64,000 bases of DNA from Microbacterium sp. STN6 (GTDB lineage: Bacteria > Actinomycetota > Actinomycetes > Actinomycetales > Microbacteriaceae): the NCBI RefSeq assembly GCF_026410545.1, contig NZ_JAPMIT010000002.1:558001-622000 (forward strand), in the 5' to 3' direction. Below are positions 46,566 to 54,464 of this stretch, piece by piece. Made by a program: the position numbers and the translations under genes. Under the pieces are notes generated by a model. The model did no database searches, was not told the DNA's origin, and saw only the letters and a list, made by a program, of their open reading frames with translations. The first letter of the stretch is position 1. Each line of letters starts with the position of its first letter.

Positions 46566-46593
46566 CTCTCCCACCATGAATGACTCTCCCACT
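46558..46593 (+). repeat. Duplicated 18-bp start-codon unit
   Basis: ATGAATGACTCTCCCACC is followed directly by the same sequence with one change (…CACT), then by a third ATG. The stop codon of the upstream gene falls in the first copy. Three in-frame starts thus exist for the cyclase-family gene. Confidence 0.85.
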
Positions 46594-47586
46594 ATGAGCG
46601 AGAAGCCCGCCCACCTGGCGCCGCTCAACCCGGCGGACCCGGATTCCGCCGTGCAGTCCGCCGCTGCGGCGTATCGAAATTGGGGCCGCTGGGGGGACGA
46701 CGACGTCTGGGGAACGCTGAACTTCATCACCGACGCCAAACGCGTCGAGGCCGCCGCCCTCGTGCGCCGCGGCGCCGCATTCTCGCTCTCACAGCTCTTC
46801 GACGGCAACGGACCCCAGAACGGTTGGCGGCGGCGCGTCAACCCCGTGCACACCATGCTCGACACGGGCACGGATGCCGCGCGCGGAAACCAGGGTTTCC
46901 CGCACGGTCTCGGGGGAGCCGACGACGTCGTGTTCATGCCGCTGCAGGCGTCGACCCAATGGGACGGCCTCGGCCACATCTTCGATCGCGGCCGCGCGTG
47001 GAACGGCCGCGACGCCGGTGAGGTCGTCACCGGTGAGGGCGACCTCGTGACGGGCATCGAGACGACGCGCGACCGGTTCGTCAGCAGGGGAGTGCTGCTC
47101 GACGTCGGTGCCCGTTTCGGTGAGGGTGGCGAGCTGCCCGACGGTTTCGCGATCACCCCGGAGCATCTCGATGAGACCATCCGCTCACAGGGCGAGAGTG
47201 CGCGTGTGGGAACCGGCGACATCATGCTCGTGCGCACCGGGCGGCTCGCACGGGCGAGGCGCGAAGGCTGGAAGGACTACGCGGGCGGCCCATCCGCTGG
47301 CCTCTCGTTCACGACGGCGGGCTGGCTGCACGAGCACGAGGTGGCCGCCGTCGCCACCGACACGTGGGGGTTCGAGGTGCGCCCCAACGAGTTCGATGTG
47401 GCGTTCCAGCCGCTGCACCAGATCGCGATTCCCAACATGGGTCTCTTCATCGGTGAGCTGTGGGATCTCGACGCTCTCGCCGCCGACTGCGTTGCGGACG
47501 GCCGCTACGACGTCTTCCTCACGGCCGCGCCGATCCCGTTCACGAACGCGGTCGGCGCCCCGGTCAACCCCATCGCCGTCAAATAG
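46558..47586 (+). CDS. Cyclase family protein (kynurenine formamidase-like hydrolase)
   Basis: 342-residue PF04199-type metal-dependent hydrolase. The family motif appears in its long-form variant STQWDGLGH (residues about 122-130), replacing the shorter HxGTHxDxxxH, and WGTLNFIT and the later LFIGELWDLDAL fit this group. Related enzymes hydrolyse amides, esters or lactones of aromatic catabolites. The start is ambiguous: an 18-bp unit encoding MNDSPT is repeated, giving ATGs at 46558, 46576 and 46594. It overlaps the upstream FAH gene by 8 nt. Confidence 0.82.
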   Translation: MNDSPTMNDSPTMSEKPAHLAPLNPADPDSAVQSAAAAYRNWGRWGDDDVWGTLNFITDAKRVEAAALVRRGAAFSLSQLFDGNGPQNGWRRRVNPVHTMLDTGTDAARGNQGFPHGLGGADDVVFMPLQASTQWDGLGHIFDRGRAWNGRDAGEVVTGEGDLVTGIETTRDRFVSRGVLLDVGARFGEGGELPDGFAITPEHLDETIRSQGESARVGTGDIMLVRTGRLARARREGWKDYAGGPSAGLSFTTAGWLHEHEVAAVATDTWGFEVRPNEFDVAFQPLHQIAIPNMGLFIGELWDLDALAADCVADGRYDVFLTAAPIPFTNAVGAPVNPIAVK

Positions 47587-47635
47587 GTCCAAACCTGTGA
47601 CACCGTCGTGTCACGCCACTCGAAGGAGAGTGCAG

Positions 47636-48772
47636 ATGCCCGCAGTCAGCTCAGTCCTCATCGTCGGCGCCGGAGTCGCCGGAACCGCCGCGGCCATCCT
47701 CCTGGCGGAAGGCGGTGTCGACGTCGACCTCATCGAGCAGAAGAGCGAGGTGACGGCGCTCGGCTCCGGCATCACCCTGCAGGGCAACGCGCTGCGAGTG
47801 TTCCGCCAGCTGGGCGTCTGGCCCGAGATCGAGCGGCACGGCTACAGCTTCACAACGCTGGGGCTGCGGGCACCGGATGCCGCGGGGTCGCTCATCGTCG
47901 AGATGCCGGATGCCCGCACGGGTGGCCCGGACCTGCCGGCCACCGTCGGAATGCCGCGGCCAGAACTCGCGCGGATCCTTGTCGAGCGCGCCGCGGAGGT
48001 GGGCGCGCGCGTGCGTTTCGGCGTTCGACTCGACGGGCTCGAGCAGCAGGGCGAGACGGTGCAGGCCACCTTCGACGACGGCAGCACGGCGCGCTACGAC
48101 CTCGTGATCGGCGCGGACGGCCTGCACTCGCGCGTTCGCGAGGCCATCGGCATCGATGTGAAGCCGCAGCCGACCGGCATGGCGATCTGGCGCGTGTTCA
48201 CGCCACGGCCGGCGAGCGTCACGCGCACCGACCTCACCTATGGCGGCCCCTGCTATATCGCCGGCTACTGCCCCACCGGCGAGGATTCGCTCTACGCGTA
48301 CCTGGTCGAGCCGGCCGACCCTGCCAACTTCGAGTTGAGCGGGCCGGAGCGGGTGGCTCGCATGCGCGCTCTCAGCGAGGCGTATCACGGTCCCTGGGAC
48401 GACATTCGGCCTTACATCACCGACGACCGAGGCGTCAACTACACGTTCTTCGAAGCGCATGTGGTCGACGGCCCGTGGAACCGGGGGCGGGTGGTCATCA
48501 TCGGCGACGCCGCGCACTCGTGCCCGCCGACCCTTGCCCAGGGAGCGGCGCAGTCGCTCGAGGATGCCGCGGTGCTCGCCGAGCTTATGCTCAACGCCGA
48601 CGAGCTCGACGACGGCCTGTGGCAGCAGTTCACCGGGCGGCGCCTGGGGCGCGCACGGGAAGTTGTTCAGGCATCCGTGCAGCTCGGGCAGTGGATGATC
48701 GACCACGATCAGAGCGCCGACGTGCCGGGGTTGATGGGGCGCATCGGCGCGCTCGTCACGGAGCCGGCATGA
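47636..48772 (+). CDS. FAD-dependent aromatic monooxygenase
   Basis: 378-residue class A flavoprotein hydroxylase. It has GAGVAG at residues 11-16, the DGLHSRVR motif, and GDAAHSCPPTLAQGAAQSLEDA for FAD ribityl binding. It is closest in appearance to 3-hydroxybenzoate/salicylate-type hydroxylases, not to the PobA encoded at 35454. GAAGGAG precedes the ATG at 47636. It should add a hydroxyl to a phenolic acid and so prepare it for ring cleavage. The stop overlaps the amidohydrolase gene (ATGA). Confidence 0.88.
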   Translation: MPAVSSVLIVGAGVAGTAAAILLAEGGVDVDLIEQKSEVTALGSGITLQGNALRVFRQLGVWPEIERHGYSFTTLGLRAPDAAGSLIVEMPDARTGGPDLPATVGMPRPELARILVERAAEVGARVRFGVRLDGLEQQGETVQATFDDGSTARYDLVIGADGLHSRVREAIGIDVKPQPTGMAIWRVFTPRPASVTRTDLTYGGPCYIAGYCPTGEDSLYAYLVEPADPANFELSGPERVARMRALSEAYHGPWDDIRPYITDDRGVNYTFFEAHVVDGPWNRGRVVIIGDAAHSCPPTLAQGAAQSLEDAAVLAELMLNADELDDGLWQQFTGRRLGRAREVVQASVQLGQWMIDHDQSADVPGLMGRIGALVTEPA

Positions 48773-49908
48773 GCGCGGCCGGCGCGGGCGTGAGCGCGGG
48801 CGGCGCGGGCATGACGGGTGCGGGCGTGGGCGCGGGCGGCGCGGGCATGACGGGTGCGGGCGTGAGCAGTGCAGCGCCGGTCGTCGATGTGCACGCGCAC
48901 GCGATCTTTCCGGAGCTGCAGCGGCTGGTCGCGACGGGCGATCCCGAAGGTTTCGAGGCTCACCAGCGGCTCGAGGCCCGGCGCAACGGCGCCGCCTCGC
49001 TCGAGGTCTCGGGGGCGATGGTCGGTGCGCGCATACCGCAGCTGACCGTTCTCGAGCGGCGACTGGCCGACATGGATGCCGCGGGCATCGACGTGCAGCT
49101 CGTCTCGCCGTCACCGTCGCACTACTATCCGTTCCTCGGCTCGCGGCTGGCGGCCGAGGTGGCCCGCGCGGCGAACCGCGCCGTGGCGTCGCTTGTGAGC
49201 CGGGCCCCGGATCGGCTGGGCGGTCTCGGACTGGTGCCGCTGCAGCATCCGCAGCTCATGGTCGAGCTGCTGGAGGACGCGGTCGTGACGTGCGGCCTGC
49301 GGGGCGTGGAGATCTCGTCGTTCGCGCCGGGAGTCGAGCTGTCTGGCGAGCGGCTCGAACCGTTCTGGGCGCGCGCGTCCCAACTCGGAGCGGTGCTGTT
49401 CCTGCACCCGTTCGGCTGCTCGCTCGACGAGCGGCTCGACCGCTACTACCTCTCGAACACGGTCGGCCAGCCCGTCGAGAACGCGGTGGCGCTCTCGCAC
49501 CTGATCTTCTCGGGCGTGCTCGACCGGCACCCGGCGCTCACGCTGGTCGCGGCGCACGGCGGGGGATACCTGCCCACCTTCCTCGGCCGAAGCGACCACG
49601 CATGGCGGGTGCGACCCGAGGCGCGCGAGTGCGCCGAGGCGCCGTCGAGCTACCTGCGCAGGCTGTACTTCGACTCGCTCGTGCACACGCCACACGCGCT
49701 GCGGGCGCTCGCGGCGGCCGCGGGCGCCGATCGGGTGCTGCTCGGCAGCGACTACCCGTTCGACATGGGCGTGGACGACCCGCTTGAGCGGCTGCGGGCC
49801 GCGGAGCTGGGCGAGGCGCAGACCGCGGCCATCGCGAGCGGTACCGCGGCGGCGCTCGGCATCGGCGCCGGGCTCGGTATCGCCGCATCCGAACGGAGGA
49901 ACGCATGA
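48769..49908 (+). CDS. Amidohydrolase family protein (ACMSD / aromatic decarboxylase type)
   Basis: 379-residue amidohydrolase-2 protein. Metal ligands are H42 and H44 in VVDVHAHAIFP, the histidine of LTLVAAHGGGYLP, and the aspartate of LLGSDYPFDMG. The group includes 2-amino-3-carboxymuconate semialdehyde decarboxylase, gamma-resorcylate decarboxylase and 5-carboxyvanillate decarboxylase, so nonoxidative decarboxylation of an aromatic acid is plausible. The first 36 residues are an unusual Gly/Ala/Val/Met repeat (GAGMTGAGV units). Start at 48769 overlaps the monooxygenase stop, and the gene ends in an ATGA overlap with the second FAH gene. Confidence 0.83.
   Translation: MSAAGAGVSAGGAGMTGAGVGAGGAGMTGAGVSSAAPVVDVHAHAIFPELQRLVATGDPEGFEAHQRLEARRNGAASLEVSGAMVGARIPQLTVLERRLADMDAAGIDVQLVSPSPSHYYPFLGSRLAAEVARAANRAVASLVSRAPDRLGGLGLVPLQHPQLMVELLEDAVVTCGLRGVEISSFAPGVELSGERLEPFWARASQLGAVLFLHPFGCSLDERLDRYYLSNTVGQPVENAVALSHLIFSGVLDRHPALTLVAAHGGGYLPTFLGRSDHAWRVRPEARECAEAPSSYLRRLYFDSLVHTPHALRALAAAAGADRVLLGSDYPFDMGVDDPLERLRAAELGEAQTAAIASGTAAALGIGAGLGIAASERRNA
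48781..48868 (+). repeat. 36-bp Gly/Ala-encoding tandem repeat at the amidohydrolase N-terminus
   Basis: A 36-bp unit (48802-48837) encoding GAGMTGAGVGAG is followed by a second near-identical copy (48838-48868) and preceded by a partial one. It lies between the start codon and the conserved VDVHAH motif, where the family has no such extension. Confidence 0.8.
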
Positions 49909-50882
49909 AGATCGCAACCTGGCTGCACGGCGACGTGCGGCAGTCGGGCTTCGTCGAGGGGGATCGCGCATACCCGCTTGAGGCGGGCGTGACGGTGCTC
50001 GACCTCGCGAACGCGGGGCTGGCATCCGCTCTGCAGCGCGGCCGCGAGACGATCGACGCCGGCGACGGCGTGCCACTCGACGCGGTTCGGCTTCTGCCTC
50101 CGCTGACGCCGCCCGCCATGCGCGACTTCGTGGCCTTCGAGGAGCACGTCGAGGGCGTGGTGCGCAGCGTCTCGGGCGAGGCGGGAGGCGTCGCGGCCGA
50201 GTGGTACGAGGCGCCCACGTTCTACTTCACGAACCCGCACACGTTGCGGGCGACGGGGGAGGAGATCGCGATTCCGGGCGGCAGCCAGGCGATGGATTTC
50301 GAGCTCGAGGTGGCGGCGGTCATCGGCCGGGTCTCGGGCAGTGACGGGGCGAATCTGTCGCCGGCGGAGGCGCGGCAGCACATCTTCGGTTACACGATTC
50401 TGAACGACTGGTCGGCGCGTGACCTGCAGCGGCGCGAGATGAAGGTGAATCTCGGCCCGTGCAAAGGCAAGGATTTTGCCAGCACGCTCGGCCCGTGGAT
50501 CGTCACGGCCGACGAGTTCGAGGCCCTGCACGACGACGAGGGCTTTCTGCCGCTCGTCATGACAGTGTCGATCAACGGCGAGGAGTTCGGGCGCGACCTG
50601 CTGTCGAACATGGGCTGGCCGTTCGCGGAGCTGGTGGCGTATGCGGCGCGCAACTCGCGCGTGCTGCCGGGCGATGTGCTCGGATGCGGCACCGCCGGGG
50701 GCGGTTGCCTTGCCGAGGCGTGGGGCAGAAACGGCGCCCAGACTCCCAGCCCACTGCGGGCTGGCGACGTCGTTCGTATGGAGGTCGAGGGCATCGGCGC
50801 GATCGAGAACCGGCTCGTCGAGGGCGTCACGCTGCCGCCCGTGCCGCGCGCCCGAGTGCGCACTCGCGCCCGCGCCCGCTGA
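49905..50882 (+). CDS. Fumarylacetoacetate hydrolase family protein (second copy)
   Basis: 325-residue FAH protein similar to FahA-like hydrolases: FYFTNPHTLRATGEEIAIPGGSQAMDFELEVAAVIG with the metal-binding E-x-E, NDWSARDLQRREMKVNLGPCKGKDFASTLGPWIV, and a C-terminal GCGTAGGGCLAE. It is distinct from the first copy and probably performs the hydrolytic C-C cleavage of a diketo acid. The C-terminus ends in a low-complexity PRARVRTRARAR tail. It is last in the operon and convergent with the MFS gene across a long inverted repeat. Confidence 0.88.
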   Translation: MKIATWLHGDVRQSGFVEGDRAYPLEAGVTVLDLANAGLASALQRGRETIDAGDGVPLDAVRLLPPLTPPAMRDFVAFEEHVEGVVRSVSGEAGGVAAEWYEAPTFYFTNPHTLRATGEEIAIPGGSQAMDFELEVAAVIGRVSGSDGANLSPAEARQHIFGYTILNDWSARDLQRREMKVNLGPCKGKDFASTLGPWIVTADEFEALHDDEGFLPLVMTVSINGEEFGRDLLSNMGWPFAELVAYAARNSRVLPGDVLGCGTAGGGCLAEAWGRNGAQTPSPLRAGDVVRMEVEGIGAIENRLVEGVTLPPVPRARVRTRARAR

Positions 50883-51181
50883 CCCGCCCGTCGGCTGACT
50901 GGCCGCCGGCTGACTCGCCCACCGGCGCCTGCACCTGCTGACCCGCCCGTTGACTCGCCCGCGACCCCGCTCACCGCGCCGACGCGAACGAAAACGACGG
51001 ACATTCTGTCTCTTCCATGCCGAAAATGGCATATTCGGGGAACGAGACTGAGAATGTCCGTCGTTTTCGTTCGGCGGGCCGCCGTGGAGCTAGGGGCAGC
51101 TTCGCTGCGGGGCGCGGTGCTCCCAAGCCACGTCGCTGTAGGGCGCGCGCGGCACTCCCTGAGCGGCGCGGATGCCGCCGC
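50883..51181. other. Intergenic region with a 22-bp perfect inverted repeat
   Basis: After some low-complexity DNA (CGGCTGACT, CGCCCG repeats) there is a long inverted repeat. The left arm (about 50986-51007) reads GAACGAAAACGACGGACATT and continues CT. The right arm (about 51051-51072) is its exact complement, ending GTCGTTTTCGTTC. Imperfect pairing continues outward (CG/CG) and inward (GTCTC/GAGAC), and the loop holds a second palindrome ATGCC-GAAAAT-GGCAT (51017-51032). It lies between convergent genes and could be a terminator or a small mobile palindrome. No protein-coding capacity is supported in the rest. Confidence 0.8.
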
Positions 51182-52432
51182 TCAGGCGGCCGGGGCAGCC
51201 AGCGCGGGCTGCGGGTTGCGGGTGAGCACGATCCACATGACAACCGTGGCCACGAGGCTGAGCACCCCGATTACGGCGATCGCGAGCGGCAGCGTTCCCG
51301 TGGCGGAGGTCAAAGCGAGCACGATGAGCGGGGTGATGAACTCGCCGAAGAACAGTGCGGCGGTCCACAGCCCGGTACCTCGGCCGCGCTGCTCATAGCT
51401 CAGCCGGGTGATCGCCCAGGTGAGCATGGTGGGCAGCAGGATGCCGGTCCCGAACCCCGCGATCACGGCGCCCACGATCGCGCCCGCGACAGACCCGGTG
51501 AAGGCGACCACGAGCATCCCGATACCGGCAAGCACGAATGCCAGTGGCAGCAGAACGCGGACGCCGTGGCGCGCGAGCCAGCGGAACAGGAACGCCCCGA
51601 TGGCCGTCGCGAGTGACGCCAGCGCCGTGGCGACACCGATGGTGGCCGTCGAGGTCACCCCGAGGCCGTCGAGAACGTACGGCAGCTCGACGATGAGCGT
51701 GTAGAACACCAGGCCACCGAAGATCGTCACGCCGGAGGGCAGGAAGAGCGAACTCCACCGGATCGGCTCGAGCTTCTCGGCGGCCTTCTCGCCGCCGTCA
51801 TCCGACTGCTGAACCGGCCAGATCGCGAAAACCATGGCGACGGCCACGATCAGGCTGGCGGCGTAGAGCCAGAAGGGCGTGCGCCAGCCGGCCGAGCCCA
51901 TGGCCCCACCGACCGCGAAGAACACGGTGGCGGCCAGGGCCGTCACCATGGCCTGCAGGCCCAGGTACCGATTGCGGCGGTTACCCGAGAAGTAGTCGGC
52001 GATGAGCGTCGTGCAGCACGTCATGATGAAGGCCTCGGTGATGCCGACTCCCACGCGGCTGAGCACGATCATGCCGAGCGTCTCGAGCCACAGCGGCATT
52101 GTGCCGAGAACGGCGTACGCGAGGAGGGCCCAGATGAGCACCCGCTTGCGGCCGACGCGGTCGACGATGGCCCCGGCGAACGGCGCGAGGATCGCGATCA
52201 TGAGCGCCGGGATCGTGAGGATCAGCGGAACGAGGGCGTCCGCGCCGGGGGCGGAGGCGAACTGCTTGCTGAGTATCGGCAGGATCGGCGCGAGCAGCAC
52301 CGCCCCGAGAACGGGCAGACAGCTGCCGATGAGGAGCAGAATGCCCTGAAGCTTTCCCGCGGGCCTGCCCGTCTTCGGGTTGATCGTCGCCTCGTTCAGC
52401 ACCTGCGGTGCGCCGAGAGTGTCGTTCGTCAT
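51182..52432 (-). CDS. MFS transporter
   Basis: 416-residue membrane carrier with about twelve predicted helices. It has the loop-2 MFS motif (AGAIVDRVGRKRVLIWALLAYAVLG) and a hydrophilic central loop (PVQQSDDGGEKAAEKLEPIRW). It most likely carries the substrate of the neighbouring catabolic genes, or exports a metabolite. It is divergent from the SDR gene with the inverted repeat at 52533-52558 between them. Direction and substrate are not determinable. Confidence 0.88.
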   Translation of the reverse strand: MTNDTLGAPQVLNEATINPKTGRPAGKLQGILLLIGSCLPVLGAVLLAPILPILSKQFASAPGADALVPLILTIPALMIAILAPFAGAIVDRVGRKRVLIWALLAYAVLGTMPLWLETLGMIVLSRVGVGITEAFIMTCCTTLIADYFSGNRRNRYLGLQAMVTALAATVFFAVGGAMGSAGWRTPFWLYAASLIVAVAMVFAIWPVQQSDDGGEKAAEKLEPIRWSSLFLPSGVTIFGGLVFYTLIVELPYVLDGLGVTSTATIGVATALASLATAIGAFLFRWLARHGVRVLLPLAFVLAGIGMLVVAFTGSVAGAIVGAVIAGFGTGILLPTMLTWAITRLSYEQRGRGTGLWTAALFFGEFITPLIVLALTSATGTLPLAIAVIGVLSLVATVVMWIVLTRNPQPALAAPAA

Positions 52433-52532
52433 TGAACACCTTCCCTGAAATCACGGCGCGGCGTCCTGTTCGTTGCGAGGTCGCCAAGCGGCCTCGACGC
52501 CGCGATTGCTGCAACTCTCGCGGCACGCGGCC

Positions 52533-52567
52533 TATAAGGGAAGCCGGGGTTGCTTATAACCGATATC
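52533..52567. promoter_or_regulatory. Inverted repeat TATAAG-N14-CTTATA and CCGATATC in the MFS/SDR divergent region
   Basis: A 6-bp perfect inverted repeat, TATAAG (52533-52538) and CTTATA (52553-52558), is immediately followed by CCGATATC (52560-52567), an octamer also found in the LysR/FAH intergenic region. The 26-bp size fits a LysR-type site in the 251-bp divergent promoter region. Regulation by the LysR at 44512 is a hypothesis. Confidence 0.5.
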
Positions 52568-52683
52568 ACGGTGAATGATGATCGCGTCTCAGCGGAATAC
52601 GCAGGACGCGTGACGGATGCCGGGCGCAGGCTGTCGGTGCTCGTGCGTCACGACCGCCGACAACGAACGGGCCAGGTGCTGCC

Positions 52684-53571
52684 ATGAACGACGCCGTCAC
52701 GAATGACGCAACCCGATCGTCCCACGACAGGCCAGCGGATGCGCGTGGCGCGGCCCGCCCGCCCCTCGCCCTGCCCGGGCTCGCCGGCAAGACGATCGTG
52801 GTGACGGGCGCCGGACGCGGCCAGGGCCTCGCCGAGAGCGCTGTGCTCGCGGCGAGCGGCGCGTCTGTCGTCGCCGCCGATCTCGCGCCGGCGGCGCCGC
52901 CGGCCCTGCTCGAGGCGGTCGCCGGTCTTCCCGGCGAACTGATCTATCGCCGTCTCGACGTGACCTCGTCGGCCGACTGGGCTGACCTTGCCGACCGGCT
53001 CGCCGCACGGGCCCAGGGAGTGCACGGGCTCGTCAACAACGCGGGCGTCGCGTTTCGCGCCCGGCTCGGCGAGATCGAACGCGCGGACTGGGATCGCGTG
53101 ATCGGCATCAATCTCACCGGCCCCATGCTCGGCATGCAGGCGCTCGTTCCGCTCATGCACCAGGGCTCATCGATCGTGAACATCGGAAGCGCGGCAGCGC
53201 TGACTCCACACCACACGGCGGCGTACACCGCGAGCAAATGGGGGCTGCGCGGGCTGAGCTCAGCTGCCGCGACGGAGTTCGGCGGGCGCGGCATCCGTGT
53301 GAACCTCGTGCACCCTGGTTACATCGAGACGCCCATGATGGCCGGCGCGCCCGCCGTGATGGCGCAGGCGCAGCGGGCGCTGACCCCGCTGGAGCGCACG
53401 GGCGAGGCGCACGAGGTCGCCGCCGTCGTGGCGTTCCTGCTGTCGGATGCGGCCTCGTATGTGACGGGCGCCGAGATTCCGGTGGACGGCGGGTTCACGT
53501 CGTCGATGGGCGTCAAGTACATGTCGGACGCGATCCGGCGGGCCACGGCTGAAGACACGGCTCGCAGCTGA
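52684..53571 (+). CDS. Short-chain dehydrogenase/reductase
   Basis: 295-residue SDR with cofactor motif TGAGRGQG at residues 41-48, DLAPA after the second strand, NNAGV, and the catalytic Ser...Tyr-x-x-x-Lys in NIGSAAALTP and AAYTASKWG. An acidic residue after the second strand (VVAADL) favours NAD(H). It is divergent from the MFS gene. The first 30 residues are a non-conserved extension. It could oxidise an alcohol intermediate of the island's pathway. The end of the gene lies in a 19-bp tandem repeat. Confidence 0.88.
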   Translation: MNDAVTNDATRSSHDRPADARGAARPPLALPGLAGKTIVVTGAGRGQGLAESAVLAASGASVVAADLAPAAPPALLEAVAGLPGELIYRRLDVTSSADWADLADRLAARAQGVHGLVNNAGVAFRARLGEIERADWDRVIGINLTGPMLGMQALVPLMHQGSSIVNIGSAAALTPHHTAAYTASKWGLRGLSSAAATEFGGRGIRVNLVHPGYIETPMMAGAPAVMAQAQRALTPLERTGEAHEVAAVVAFLLSDAASYVTGAEIPVDGGFTSSMGVKYMSDAIRRATAEDTARS

Positions 53572-53623
53572 AGACGCGGCTCACCGCTGAAGACGCCACT
53601 CGTCGCTGAGGATGCGGCTCACG
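53548..53623. repeat. 19-bp tandem repeat (four copies) spanning two convergent stop codons
   Basis: Units start at 53548, 53567, 53586 and 53605, each beginning GCTGA(A/G)GA and ending in CTC-type triplets; GCTGAAGACGCGGCTCACC is the second. The SDR stop (53569-53571) is in the second unit and the prenyltransferase stop (53619-53621, complementary strand) is in the fourth, so the array replaces most of the intergenic space. Confidence 0.85.
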
Positions 53624-54464
53624 CGAGCATCGAGTGGCCCGCCGTCGCGAGCATGACCACGGCGACGAGGGCCGAGGTCATGATGAGTCGCATGAGCAGA
53701 CGCGTCGGCCGAGACGTGAACGTGAGAACGACCCCGAGCACGGTCAGCACCGCGATAGCGGCGAGGCCCGCCCAACGTACCCAGGTGAACCCGTCATCGG
53801 GCTGTGCGCTCGTGCCCGCCGTGATGAGCGCGGCGACTCCGGCAAGCGCGACGAACGCCGCCAGCCCCGACACGCGTGCCCCGAGTGCGTGCGGCAGCCC
53901 GCGCACGCCCGTCAACCGGTCGTCGTCGAGGTCGGGCAGCACGTTCGTCAGGTGCGCTGCCGCGCCGAGCAGCGCCCCCGCCGCGACGACCCACCACGTC
54001 GGCAGCCGGGCGGCAGGCAGCCCGAGCGTCGCGACCGCCGGCAACAGGCCGAAGCAGACCAGGTACGGCGCGATCGAGGCGAGTGTGTTCTTGACGCCCA
54101 GGTTGTACACCCAGCCCATGCCGAAGCACACCAGATTGACCGCCGCCGCGGCCGGCCCGAGAAGCAGAGCCAGCAGAGCGGATGCCGCTGCCGCAACCCA
54201 TGCGGCGGCGCGGATCGTGCTCACCGCGATCGCGCCGGTGGCAGCGGGCTTGTCTGCGCGATGCACCGCCGCGTCACGCGCCGCGTCGAGCCAGTCGTTC
54301 GACCAGCCGATCGAGAGCTGGCCCGCCAGCACGACGGCGGCGAGGATCACCAGCCGGCCCGGCCCGTAGCCGAGCCCGATCCCGAGCACGGCGGCGACGG
54401 CGGTGACGACCACGGTGGGCCCGGGGTGGCTCGCGCGGAGCAGCGCGGCGAGGTTCAGGCCCAT
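53619..54464 (-). CDS. UbiA-family prenyltransferase
   Basis: 281-residue membrane protein with about nine predicted helices and the first aspartate-rich motif ND-WLDAARD (N56, D57, D60, D64), followed by RADKPAATGAI. The second motif is at LPDLDDDRLTG. Intact motifs suggest Mg-dependent transfer of a prenyl group, as in menaquinone- or other lipid-quinone-type enzymes; related proteins in Actinobacteria are often of unassigned substrate. It is not adjacent to quinone genes. Confidence 0.85.
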   Translation of the reverse strand: MGLNLAALLRASHPGPTVVVTAVAAVLGIGLGYGPGRLVILAAVVLAGQLSIGWSNDWLDAARDAAVHRADKPAATGAIAVSTIRAAAWVAAAASALLALLLGPAAAAVNLVCFGMGWVYNLGVKNTLASIAPYLVCFGLLPAVATLGLPAARLPTWWVVAAGALLGAAAHLTNVLPDLDDDRLTGVRGLPHALGARVSGLAAFVALAGVAALITAGTSAQPDDGFTWVRWAGLAAIAVLTVLGVVLTFTSRPTRLLMRLIMTSALVAVVMLATAGHSMLA

